This document shows positions 28,675 through 35,921 of a stretch of 39,245 nt of DNA, piece by piece. The notes below the pieces were generated by a model. It saw only the letters and a program-made list of their open reading frames with translations, had not been told where the DNA came from and did not search any database. Both the position numbers and the translations under genes were made by a program. This DNA comes from Snodgrassella sp. CFCC 13594 (GTDB lineage: Bacteria > Pseudomonadota > Gammaproteobacteria > Burkholderiales > Neisseriaceae), in contig NZ_LQXR01000019.1 of assembly GCF_001590725.1 (NCBI RefSeq), positions 1 to 39,245 on the forward strand. Reading direction: 5' to 3'. Numbering within the stretch: position 1 is the stretch's first letter; each line of letters starts with the position of its first letter.

Positions 28675-28826
28675 AAAACACATTTATTTAGTGGCGCTAA
28701 CCAACCAAATAATATTTTGGACAACTTCCCCCACAGTAGACGCATCTGAATTAGAAAGCCTTACCGTGCACTATCTGAATCACAACCAACATAAACGCTG
28801 ACTTAACAGCGCCAAGATCAAACTTC

Positions 28827-28854
28827 TTTGCTTAAAAATCCCTTTTTAAGCAAA
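28827..28854 (+). terminator. intrinsic terminator after ansA
   Basis: TTTGCTTAAAAA at 28827-28838 pairs perfectly with TTTTTAAGCAAA at 28843-28854 across a 4-base loop, then AATTTT. It is an AT-rich stem of 12 bp without a DUS. Confidence 0.6.
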
Positions 28855-28976
28855 AATTTTACTCAAGTTCATATTCAATTATTGAAACAAAAACACAGTC
28901 AAGGTTTAAAAATAGGCATTTCTACTTGCCAAGTTCCACAATGCGAAACAAAATCATCTGATTTTACGATGTTTAA

Positions 28977-29005
28977 TTGACACGATTTCGGCAAACCCGT
29001 AACTT
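28977..29005 (+). promoter_or_regulatory. possible gabT promoter
   Basis: A perfect TTGACA at 28977-28982 is followed after 17 bases by TAACTT at 29000-29005, a weak -10. It is the best candidate upstream of the gab genes. Confidence 0.35.
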
Positions 29006-29139
29006 TCACCTACCCAATAGCCATTACCCAAAGTCATGGTTGGCTTCTATCGTTTAAGGACAATGACACAACCTACGCGCCTTTTCATCGGCTTCGGTTG
29101 TAGCCATTCCAGTATATTGTTTTTAAGGAGATATTTGAG

Positions 29140-30413
29140 ATGAGTGAAAACAGCAAAGTGCGTTCCCGCCAGCTGGCTGCAGCGCCTCGTGGTGTGGGCT
29201 TGATGTGTGATTTTTATATTGATCACGCCAAAAATGCCGAAATTTGGGACACGGATGGCAACCGTTACATCGATTTCGCGGGTGGTATCGGAGTGCTGAA
29301 CACAGGTCATCTGCACCCGAAAGTGCAAGCAGCCGTAGCCGACCAGCTGCAAAAGTTCTCACATACTTGTTTTAATGTGGTGCCTTATGAACTGTATGCG
29401 CAGGTAGCGGAAAAAATCAATGCACGCGCACCCATTGATGGCGACAAGCGCACCATGTTTGTGTCTGCCGGTGCTGAAGCCGTTGAAAATGCCGTAAAAA
29501 TTGCCCGCGCATACACCAAACGCCGCGGGGTAATTGCTTTTAACGGCGCTTTCCATGGCCGCACCAATTTAACCATGGGTCTAACAGGCAAAGTGTTGCC
29601 TTACAAAGTGGATTTTGGCCCGTTCCCAGGCGATATCATCCACGCACCTTATCCAAATGCATTGCGCGGCGTCAGCGTAGAAGATGCATTGGCGGGTATG
29701 GAACAAATTTTCAAATGTCACATTGCCGCCAGCGATGTGGCCGCCATTATCATTGAAGTCATTCAAGGTGAAGGCGGTTTCAACATTACTCCCAATGAAT
29801 TCCTACAGGCACTGCGTAAAATTGCCGACGACAATGGCATTGTGCTGATTTTTGACGAAGTACAATCTGGCTTTGCTCGCACGGGCAAACTCTTTGCCAC
29901 TGAATACACGCCAGTTCGGCCAGACTTGATTACCATTGCCAAATCCTTGGCTGGTGGCTTCCCATTATCGGGTGTAGTGGCAAAGCCGACATCATGAATG
30001 CGCCAGTAGTGGGCGGTTTGGGTGGCACCTATGCAGGCAGCCCCATTGGCTTGGCCGCCGCCAACGCCGTGATTGATGTGATTGAAGAAGAAAATCTGTG
30101 TGCACGCTCTGTGGCACTGGGCGAGAAATTGACACGACGTTTTGAAAACCTGAAAACCGACATCCCGGCCATTCGTGAAGTTCGTGGTTATGGTTCTATG
30201 GTGGCGGTTGAATTCACTAAGCCTGGCACTAACCAACCAGATGCTGAACTACCCAAAAAAGCGCAGGCACTGGCCTTAGAAAAAGGGTTGATTATTCTGA
30301 CTTGCGGTACCTACTACAACGTCATTCGTTTCCTATACCCATTAACCATTGAAGACACCGTTTTTGATGAGGCTTTGGACATTCTCGAAGCATCCTTACG
30401 CGCGGCACAATAA
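29140..30413 (+). pseudogene. gabT: 4-aminobutyrate aminotransferase, frameshifted
   Basis: GabT moves the amino group of GABA to 2-oxoglutarate, giving succinate semialdehyde. AAGGAG lies 9 bases before the ATG. Class III aminotransferase landmarks are FVSAGAEAVENAVKIAR, AFHGRTN, the FDEVQSGFARTG segment and the PLP lysine in ITIAKSLAGGFPLSGV. The frame breaks at 29979-29980, where GTGGGCAAA (Val-Gly-Lys) is expected and GTGGCAAA is present, so one G is missing. The second frame continues ADIMNAPVVGGLGGTYAGSP to the stop at 30413. Reconstructed length is about 424 residues, as expected. gabD and gabP follow on the same strand. Confidence 0.92.
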
Positions 30414-30420
30414 GGCCTTT

Positions 30421-30448
30421 AGGCTGCCTGAAATCTTTCAGGCAGCCT
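30421..30448 (+). terminator. DUS inverted-repeat terminator between gabT and gabD
   Basis: AGGCTGCCTGAAA at 30421-30433 and TTTCAGGCAGCCT at 30436-30448 form a 13-bp perfect stem followed by TTTTC. It lies 7 bases past the gabT stop and may reduce read-through into gabD. Confidence 0.8.
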
Positions 30449-30488
30449 TTTCAAATGATTGAATTGATTCCACACCGAGGCAAAATCC

Positions 30489-31952
30489 ATGCAATTACCA
30501 TTAAAAGACCCCAGCCTATTCAAAACCGAATGCTACATCAATGGCCAATGGCTACCCGCAGATTCGGGCGAAGTGATTGCGGTAACCAATCCAGCTAATG
30601 GCGAGCGCCTTGCCGATGTACCCAAAATGGGCACCGCCGAAGCCGAGCGCGCTGTAGCAGCGGCTCAAGCCGCATTAAAAAACTGGCAAGCAAAATCAGC
30701 CAAAGAACGCAGCAATTTACTGCGCCGCTGGTTTGACCTGATGATGGACAACCAAGAAGATTTGGGCAAAATTCTCACCCTAGAACAAGGTAAACCTTTG
30801 GCTGAAGCCAAAGGCGAAATTGCCTACGGTGCCTCTTATCTAGAATGGTATGCTGAAGAAGGCAAACGCATTTATGGCGATACCATTCCAGCACCATCAG
30901 CCGACAAACGCATCATGGTCATCAAACAGCCTATTGGGGTGTGCGCCGCGATTACACCATGGAACTTCCCCAATGCCATGATTACACGCAAAGCAGCGCC
31001 TGCACTGGCTGCGGGTTGCACTTTTGTGATTCGTCCCGCTTCGCAAACGCCGTTTTCTGCATTGGCGATTGCTGAATTAGCCCATCGCGCCGGCATCCCT
31101 GCTGGTGTATTCAATGTGATTACCGGTAGCTCTGCTGAAATTGGCAAAGTGCTAACTGAAGATGATCGCGTCAAAAAATTCAGTTTCACCGGATCGACTG
31201 AAGTCGGTCGCAAGTTGATTGCCCAGTGTGCCAACACGGTAAAAAAAGTATCCATGGAGTTGGGCGGCAATGCGCCGTTTATCGTATTCAATGATGCAGA
31301 TTTGGACGATGCAGTAGAAGGTGCCATGATCTCCAAATTCCGCAATGCCGGTCAAACTTGTGTATGCGCCAATCGATTGTATGTCCAAAGCGGCGTCTAC
31401 GATGCTTTTGTAGAAAAATTGGCAGCCGCAATCGGCAAACTCAACATTGGCAATGGTTTGGAAGCCGGTGTGACATTTGGCCCATTGATCGACCAAAATG
31501 CCGTAGCCAAAGTCAAAGAGCATATTGAAGATGCCGTAGCCAAAGGTGGCGAAATCGTCATAGGCGGTTCAGCTGACAGCCACGGCGATTTATTTTTTAA
31601 GCCTACGCTGGTCAAAAATGTGACTCAGTCTATGAAAGTAGCCACGGAAGAAACTTTTGGTCCATTGGCGCCTGTATTCAAATTTGAAGATGAAAATGAA
31701 GTAGTGACTTGGGCCAATGACACCGAATTTGGCTTGGCTGCTTACTTCTTTAGCCGCGATATTGGCCGCATTGTGCGGGTTTCTGAAAACTTAGATTACG
31801 GCATGGTGGCCGTTAATACGGGGCTGCTATCCAATGAAGCAGCTCCATTTGGCGGCGTCAAACAATCAGGATTGGGCCGTGAAGGGTCTAAATACGGCAT
31901 TGAAGACTATGTCGAAATTAAATACATTTTACTGGCTGGGCTAAATAAATAG
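30489..31952 (+). CDS. gabD: succinate-semialdehyde dehydrogenase (NADP+)
   Basis: GabD oxidises succinate semialdehyde to succinate, the second step of GABA breakdown. The 487-residue protein is close to E. coli GabD. Catalytic Glu257 is in SMELGGNAP and nucleophile Cys291 in FRNAGQTCVCANR. SFTGSTEVGRKL and PFGGVKQSGLGREG are standard. One oddity is residue 182, in FVIRPASQTPFSA. It is Arg where the family nearly always has Lys (KPAS), a residue that binds the adenosine ribose of the cofactor. A GAGG ribosome site precedes the ATG. A DUS hairpin separates it from gabT. Confidence 0.95.
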   Translation: MQLPLKDPSLFKTECYINGQWLPADSGEVIAVTNPANGERLADVPKMGTAEAERAVAAAQAALKNWQAKSAKERSNLLRRWFDLMMDNQEDLGKILTLEQGKPLAEAKGEIAYGASYLEWYAEEGKRIYGDTIPAPSADKRIMVIKQPIGVCAAITPWNFPNAMITRKAAPALAAGCTFVIRPASQTPFSALAIAELAHRAGIPAGVFNVITGSSAEIGKVLTEDDRVKKFSFTGSTEVGRKLIAQCANTVKKVSMELGGNAPFIVFNDADLDDAVEGAMISKFRNAGQTCVCANRLYVQSGVYDAFVEKLAAAIGKLNIGNGLEAGVTFGPLIDQNAVAKVKEHIEDAVAKGGEIVIGGSADSHGDLFFKPTLVKNVTQSMKVATEETFGPLAPVFKFEDENEVVTWANDTEFGLAAYFFSRDIGRIVRVSENLDYGMVAVNTGLLSNEAAPFGGVKQSGLGREGSKYGIEDYVEIKYILLAGLNK

Positions 31953-31965
31953 CCATAACAAGTTA

Positions 31966-31993
31966 GGCAGTCTGATTTTAGGCTGTCTTTTTT
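31966..31993 (+). terminator. terminator after gabD, degenerate DUS-like
   Basis: GGCAGTC at 31966-31972 can pair with GGCTGTC at 31981-31987 using two G-U pairs, followed by TTTTTT. Both halves resemble eroded DUS cores. Confidence 0.5.
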
Positions 31994-32096
31994 ATGTTTT
32001 ATGTTTGTTGTATTTTTAATAAGTAACTATTTAATAATAATATTTTTAGTTGGCTGATTTAAAACCACCTACTTTCATTTTTAGGAGACAGCTATA

Positions 32097-33491
32097 GTGA
32101 GTACACATTCAGAGTTAAAAAGCGGCTTGAAATCACGGCATTTGACCATGATCTCCATCGCTGGTGTCATTGGGGGAGCGCTTTTTATTGGCTCTGGCAG
32201 CGTCATTTACAACGCCGGACCCGCTGCAATTTTGGCTTATGCATTGGGCGGTGCCTTGGTCATGCTTATTATGCGTATGCTGGGGGAAATGGCGGTTGCT
32301 CAGCCTGACAGTGGTTCTTTCTCTACCTACGCTGATCGCGCTATCGGCCGCTGGGCTGGTTTTACCGTGGGCTGGCTGTATTGGTATTTTTGGGCGTTAC
32401 TCATGGGCTGGGAAGCCTATGTTGCCGGTAAAATCCTGAATAGCTGGTTTCCCATGGTACCAGTGTGGGGCTACATGCTACTGGTCATTGTGTCTTTGGT
32501 CATCGTCAATCTATTGGATGTGAAAAACTATGGTGAGTTTGAGTTTTGGTTCGCCTTGATTAAAGTTGTCGCCATTGTGTTATTCCTGATTATCGGTAGC
32601 ATGGCTATTTTTCACTTATGGCCATGGGGGGATACAAATGCTGTTGGGGTTACGAATCTGGTTAGTCATGGCTTTATGCCCAATGGCTTTTCTTCCGTCG
32701 TCACGGCTTTATTGGGTGTGATGTTTGCCTACATGGGTGCAGAGATTGTCACTGTGGCGGCAGCTGAATCGAAAAACCCAAGCCACGAAATCCGCAAAGC
32801 GACCAAATCCGTGGTTTGGCGTATTGTACTGTTTTACGTAGGTTCAATTTTCATCACAGTGTGTTTGATCCCCTATGATAATCCTTTGCTCAAAGACGCT
32901 ACTTGGGGTACGTACAGCGTCACCTTAACTGCGTTAGGCATTCCAGAAGCACGCCATATCGTTAATTTTGTTGTGTTAACCTCCGTATGCAGCTGTTTTA
33001 ACTCCGCTTTATACACCTGCTCACGCATGCTGTTTTCTTTATCCAAACGCGGTGACGCTCATCGCGCCATGTCGTTAACCAGCCGTACCAGCAGCCCTTG
33101 GGTCGCGGTGTTGGTGTCTAGCCTATTCGCATTGCTGGCTGTCTATCTGACTGCAACCGAAAAAATGGATGTGTATGACGTGTTGATGCTGGCTACTGGT
33201 ACTGTGGCTTTGTATGTGTACCTAGCTATTGCTTTCTCTCAGTTGCGCATGCGCACCAAACTGGAAGCCCAAGGCAAAAAATTGGGTTTTAAAATGTGGT
33301 GCTTTCCTTACCTAACTTACTTGGTGATTGTGCTCATTATTGCTGCCATCGTAACCATGATTTTTGAAGGTACATACAGTAAAGAGGTGATCTATACCAG
33401 TATTTTAGCTGCTGTTATTGTGTTGATGGGCATCATCGCCCAAAAATTCAATTTGGGCACCAAGCATAGACAAAACACTGGCGCACAGTAA
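32097..33491 (+). CDS. gabP: GABA permease-type amino acid transporter
   Basis: The 464-residue protein belongs to the amino acid-polyamine-organocation family, AroP/GabP branch, with about 12 membrane helices. The N-terminal signature ISIAGVIGGALFIGSGSVI, the GEMAVAQPDSGSFSTYA loop and the FAYMGAEIVTVAAAES helix are typical. It begins at a GTG (32097), 9 bases after AGGAG; no in-frame ATG upstream fits. Its position directly after gabT and gabD supports 4-aminobutyrate as substrate, although AroP-branch members are hard to tell apart by sequence. The gabD terminator and a 144-base gap suggest a separate promoter. Confidence 0.88.
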   Translation: MSTHSELKSGLKSRHLTMISIAGVIGGALFIGSGSVIYNAGPAAILAYALGGALVMLIMRMLGEMAVAQPDSGSFSTYADRAIGRWAGFTVGWLYWYFWALLMGWEAYVAGKILNSWFPMVPVWGYMLLVIVSLVIVNLLDVKNYGEFEFWFALIKVVAIVLFLIIGSMAIFHLWPWGDTNAVGVTNLVSHGFMPNGFSSVVTALLGVMFAYMGAEIVTVAAAESKNPSHEIRKATKSVVWRIVLFYVGSIFITVCLIPYDNPLLKDATWGTYSVTLTALGIPEARHIVNFVVLTSVCSCFNSALYTCSRMLFSLSKRGDAHRAMSLTSRTSSPWVAVLVSSLFALLAVYLTATEKMDVYDVLMLATGTVALYVYLAIAFSQLRMRTKLEAQGKKLGFKMWCFPYLTYLVIVLIIAAIVTMIFEGTYSKEVIYTSILAAVIVLMGIIAQKFNLGTKHRQNTGAQ

Positions 33492-33808
33492 TCTTGTCTA
33501 CTGCACTAAACGGCCAGGCCATGCCTGGCCGTTTTCACGTTCCGCCTATGCTGAACATTGAACACATTACCCATCTGCCCTTGCAACATAGCCTTCAGGC
33601 AACTCTATTCAGCACCTACAAATACGCATCATTTTCTATACATGAAATTGAACGCAGCCACAAAATCGTTATTGGTACCGAGCCAACTGCTTAATTACCT
33701 CAACAATTGCGTTACAATGACACCGTACAGTCATTTTCTCAAAGCGACTGAACCAGAACAAAAAAAGCAGTAAACAATCAAGTCGCCATAATCAAACAGG
33801 AGCCCATC
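33492..33808. other. 317-base gap between gabP and the alcohol dehydrogenase
   Basis: The gap holds the gabP terminator and otherwise shows nothing convincing. A 71-codon open frame (33558-33773) lacks a ribosome site and protein-like composition. Confidence 0.5.
33508..33534 (+). terminator. intrinsic terminator after gabP
   Basis: AAACGGCCAGGC at 33508-33519 pairs perfectly with GCCTGGCCGTTT at 33523-33534 across a 3-base loop. It lies 16 bases after the gabP stop. Confidence 0.8.
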
Positions 33809-34792
33809 ATGTTTGCCATGCGTTTACATCAGCCAGGGACACCGCTTCGCGGTGAAACCGTACCAGATCCACACCCAAGCGCTGGTGAAATTCGCGTTAA
33901 AGTATTGGCTTGCGGAGTATGCCGTACCGATTTACACGTTGTGGATGGCGACCTAGCCCACCCTCATTTGCCCGTTATTCCCGGCCATGAAATTGTCGGA
34001 GAAATTGATGCCATCGGCAGCGAAGTTGTTGACTTACACATCGGCCAACGCGTGGGCATCCCGTGGCTAGGACACACATGCGGCAACTGTACTTATTGCC
34101 GCCAAGATGAAGAGAATCTTTGCGATCACCCTATTTTTACTGGATACACTCGCGATGGTGGCTATGCCACGTTGGTAGTAGCGGATGCACACTTTGCCTT
34201 TCCTTTAAGCACTAAAGCAGATCCAGTTTCCCAAGCGCCGCTGTTGTGTGCAGGCCTAATCGGATGGCGTTCATTGAAAAAAGCCGGCCAAGCGCAAAAA
34301 ATTGGTTTGTATGGTTTTGGTGCAGCAGCACACATCATCGCTCAAGTATTGGTATGGCAGAAAAAACAGGTTTATGCTTTTACTCGACAGGGAGACACGC
34401 AAACACAGGACTTTGCACGCAGCCTAGGTGCTAATTGGGCGGGTGGGTCCAATGATACGCCTCCAGAAGCCTTAGATGCCGCCATTATTTTCGCGCCAGT
34501 GGGGACCTTGGTTCCCATAGCATTAAAAGCCTTGCGCAAAGGTGGCCGAGTGGTATGTGCTGGCATCCACATGAGCCAGATTCCAGCTTTTCCTTATGAT
34601 ATTTTGTGGGAAGAACGCGAAATTGTATCGGTGGCCAATCTCACCCGAGAAGATGGCTTGGAATTCTTAGCATTGGCTGGACAAATCAACATACACACCA
34701 CCACCCACTCCTATCCATTAGCAAAAGCCAATCAGGCTTTAGATGACTTACGCCATGGTCGTTTTGATGGTGCTGCCGTTTTGGTGCCTTAA
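33809..34792 (+). CDS. zinc-dependent alcohol dehydrogenase
   Basis: This 327-residue medium-chain dehydrogenase has catalytic zinc ligands Cys38 (CGVCRTDLH), His60-Glu61 (PGHE) and Cys147 (LLCAG). A structural zinc site is formed by Cys91, 94, 97 and 105. The cofactor motif is GLYGFGAAAH. It belongs to the AdhA/AdhP-like group that oxidises or reduces simple alcohols and aldehydes, with the true substrate unknown. CAGGAG precedes the ATG by about 9 bases. It is not obviously part of the gab cluster, being separated by a strong terminator. Confidence 0.9.
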   Translation: MFAMRLHQPGTPLRGETVPDPHPSAGEIRVKVLACGVCRTDLHVVDGDLAHPHLPVIPGHEIVGEIDAIGSEVVDLHIGQRVGIPWLGHTCGNCTYCRQDEENLCDHPIFTGYTRDGGYATLVVADAHFAFPLSTKADPVSQAPLLCAGLIGWRSLKKAGQAQKIGLYGFGAAAHIIAQVLVWQKKQVYAFTRQGDTQTQDFARSLGANWAGGSNDTPPEALDAAIIFAPVGTLVPIALKALRKGGRVVCAGIHMSQIPAFPYDILWEEREIVSVANLTREDGLEFLALAGQINIHTTTHSYPLAKANQALDDLRHGRFDGAAVLVP

Positions 34793-34944
34793 TCATATTG
34801 CTACATTTGAATCATATTGCTTTTCATGCCGCTTCATCATCTTACTAAAAATAATTGATTATGCTCGCCAGATGACACCATAACTAAAATAGAAATATGT
34901 TTCACAGAATAAACACCATTGATAACCGCTACAATCTGCAATAA

Positions 34945-34983
34945 TTTAATGCCCAATTCCTTCTTAGGGAATTGGGCATTAAA
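34945..34983. terminator. bidirectional hairpin between converging genes
   Basis: Perfect 16-bp arms at 34945-34960 and 34968-34983 enclose a 7-base loop. The T-runs are short, but the site lies between the converging dehydrogenase and the OmpA-type lipoprotein, so a two-way terminator is likely. Confidence 0.65.
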
Positions 34984-35029
34984 ATAAGATCAGCCTACAG
35001 AATCATTTTGTCACTGAACTTCAAGCAGC

Positions 35030-35860
35030 CTATTTCAATGTACCAGAACCATCAACTTCTATTTCCACACGTCGATTGGGTTGCAAACATGCAATCAGCT
35101 CGGCTCGATTAGCGGTTGCGGCACATTGTTTTACAGGCTGGCGCTCGCCCAAACCAACGGCGCGGATTTTCCCAGCAGGTAATCCTTGGTTGATCAGGTA
35201 TTGGCGCACAGTTTCTGCGCGCCGTTGTGATAATCCTTGGTTATACTCATCTGAACCCAAGTAGTCGGTATGCCCCATCACATTAACGGTATTGAGCCGA
35301 TCAAAGGATTTCAGTTTACGAACCAAATTATCCAAGTCTATCTTACCTTGAGCATTTAAATCATGAGGATTACTTTTATCAAAAGCAAACAACGCATCGG
35401 CACTCAACGTATATCGCTGTAATGCAGTTGCAGATGCTTTTGCATCAGGTGGACACACGCCATTTTCTGGATCCACCGCATGCCAGTAAAAACTGCGGGC
35501 AAACATATTTTTATCAAACACTACTTTGTACTGACATGTGGTCACATCATCAGTACCCTGACCTGGTGTATGAAAATGAAATAGATAATTCCATTCACGC
35601 GGACGCCAACCATCATTGTAGTGAGGACGACCAATCAAATAATATAACTGATCTTTTGTCATGCCACTACGGACTTGGCTCAAGCTCTGCAAATCAGGGA
35701 AAGTACCACGTGTTTTATTGAGGGTCACTTGATCCCATTGCTTCCACTTTGCCTCATCTGTAGAGCCATCATCATTAATTTTGGTACCGGTAGCGCAGCC
35801 AGCCAAGACCCATGCGGTTAAGCCCAATACAACCCATTTCTTTTTGATTTGGATATTCAT
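35030..35860 (-). CDS. TpgA-like lipoprotein with BamE-like and OmpA-like domains
   Basis: The start at 35860 (MNIQIKKKWVVLG) follows AAAGGAAT. The lipobox LAGC puts the lipidated Cys at residue 22. Residues about 55-125 look like an SmpA/OmlA (BamE) domain (LSQVRSGMTKDQLYYLIGRPH). Residues about 153-272 form an OmpA C-terminal peptidoglycan-binding domain, with both key residues, Asp199 (GHTD) and Arg214 (SQRRA), 15 apart as in Acinetobacter OmpA. This BamE-plus-OmpA layout matches TpgA, the partner of the trimeric autotransporter AtaA. It lies 61 bases downstream of an adhesin of that class on the same strand, so a matching role is inferred. The total of 276 residues appears intact. Confidence 0.82.
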   Translation of the reverse strand: MNIQIKKKWVVLGLTAWVLAGCATGTKINDDGSTDEAKWKQWDQVTLNKTRGTFPDLQSLSQVRSGMTKDQLYYLIGRPHYNDGWRPREWNYLFHFHTPGQGTDDVTTCQYKVVFDKNMFARSFYWHAVDPENGVCPPDAKASATALQRYTLSADALFAFDKSNPHDLNAQGKIDLDNLVRKLKSFDRLNTVNVMGHTDYLGSDEYNQGLSQRRAETVRQYLINQGLPAGKIRAVGLGERQPVKQCAATANRAELIACLQPNRRVEIEVDGSGTLK

Positions 35861-35887
35861 CTCATTTATTCCTTTATTTTTTCGGCT

Positions 35888-35913
35888 CAGGCAGCCCATA
35901 CAGGCTGCCTGAA
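35888..35913 (-). repeat. inverted DUS pair between the adhesin and the lipoprotein gene
   Basis: CAGGCAGCC at 35888-35896 pairs with GGCTGCCTG at 35903-35911, and the right half completes AGGCTGCCTGAA (35902-35913). As a hairpin it could partly terminate adhesin transcripts before the downstream gene. No T-run follows. Confidence 0.6.
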
Positions 35914-35921
35914 TCACCTCA

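Larger units (their letters stand above)
28675..29139. other. 465-base gap between ansA and gabT
   Basis: No gene is supported here. It contains the ansA terminator, a possible gabT promoter (TTGACA at 28977-28982 with TAACTT 17 bases on) and the gabT ribosome site. The implied gabT leader would be about 130 bases. Confidence 0.55.

Noticed and set aside
6832..29980. Programmed ribosomal frameshifting as the cause of the split genes
   Set aside because: The sites lack slippery heptamers or a consistent downstream structure, and the genes (fumC, ansA, gabT, trmA) are not known to use it.
33558..33773. 71-codon open frame upstream of the alcohol dehydrogenase
   Set aside because: No ribosome site, unusual composition and no family resemblance; overlaps the gap after a terminator.
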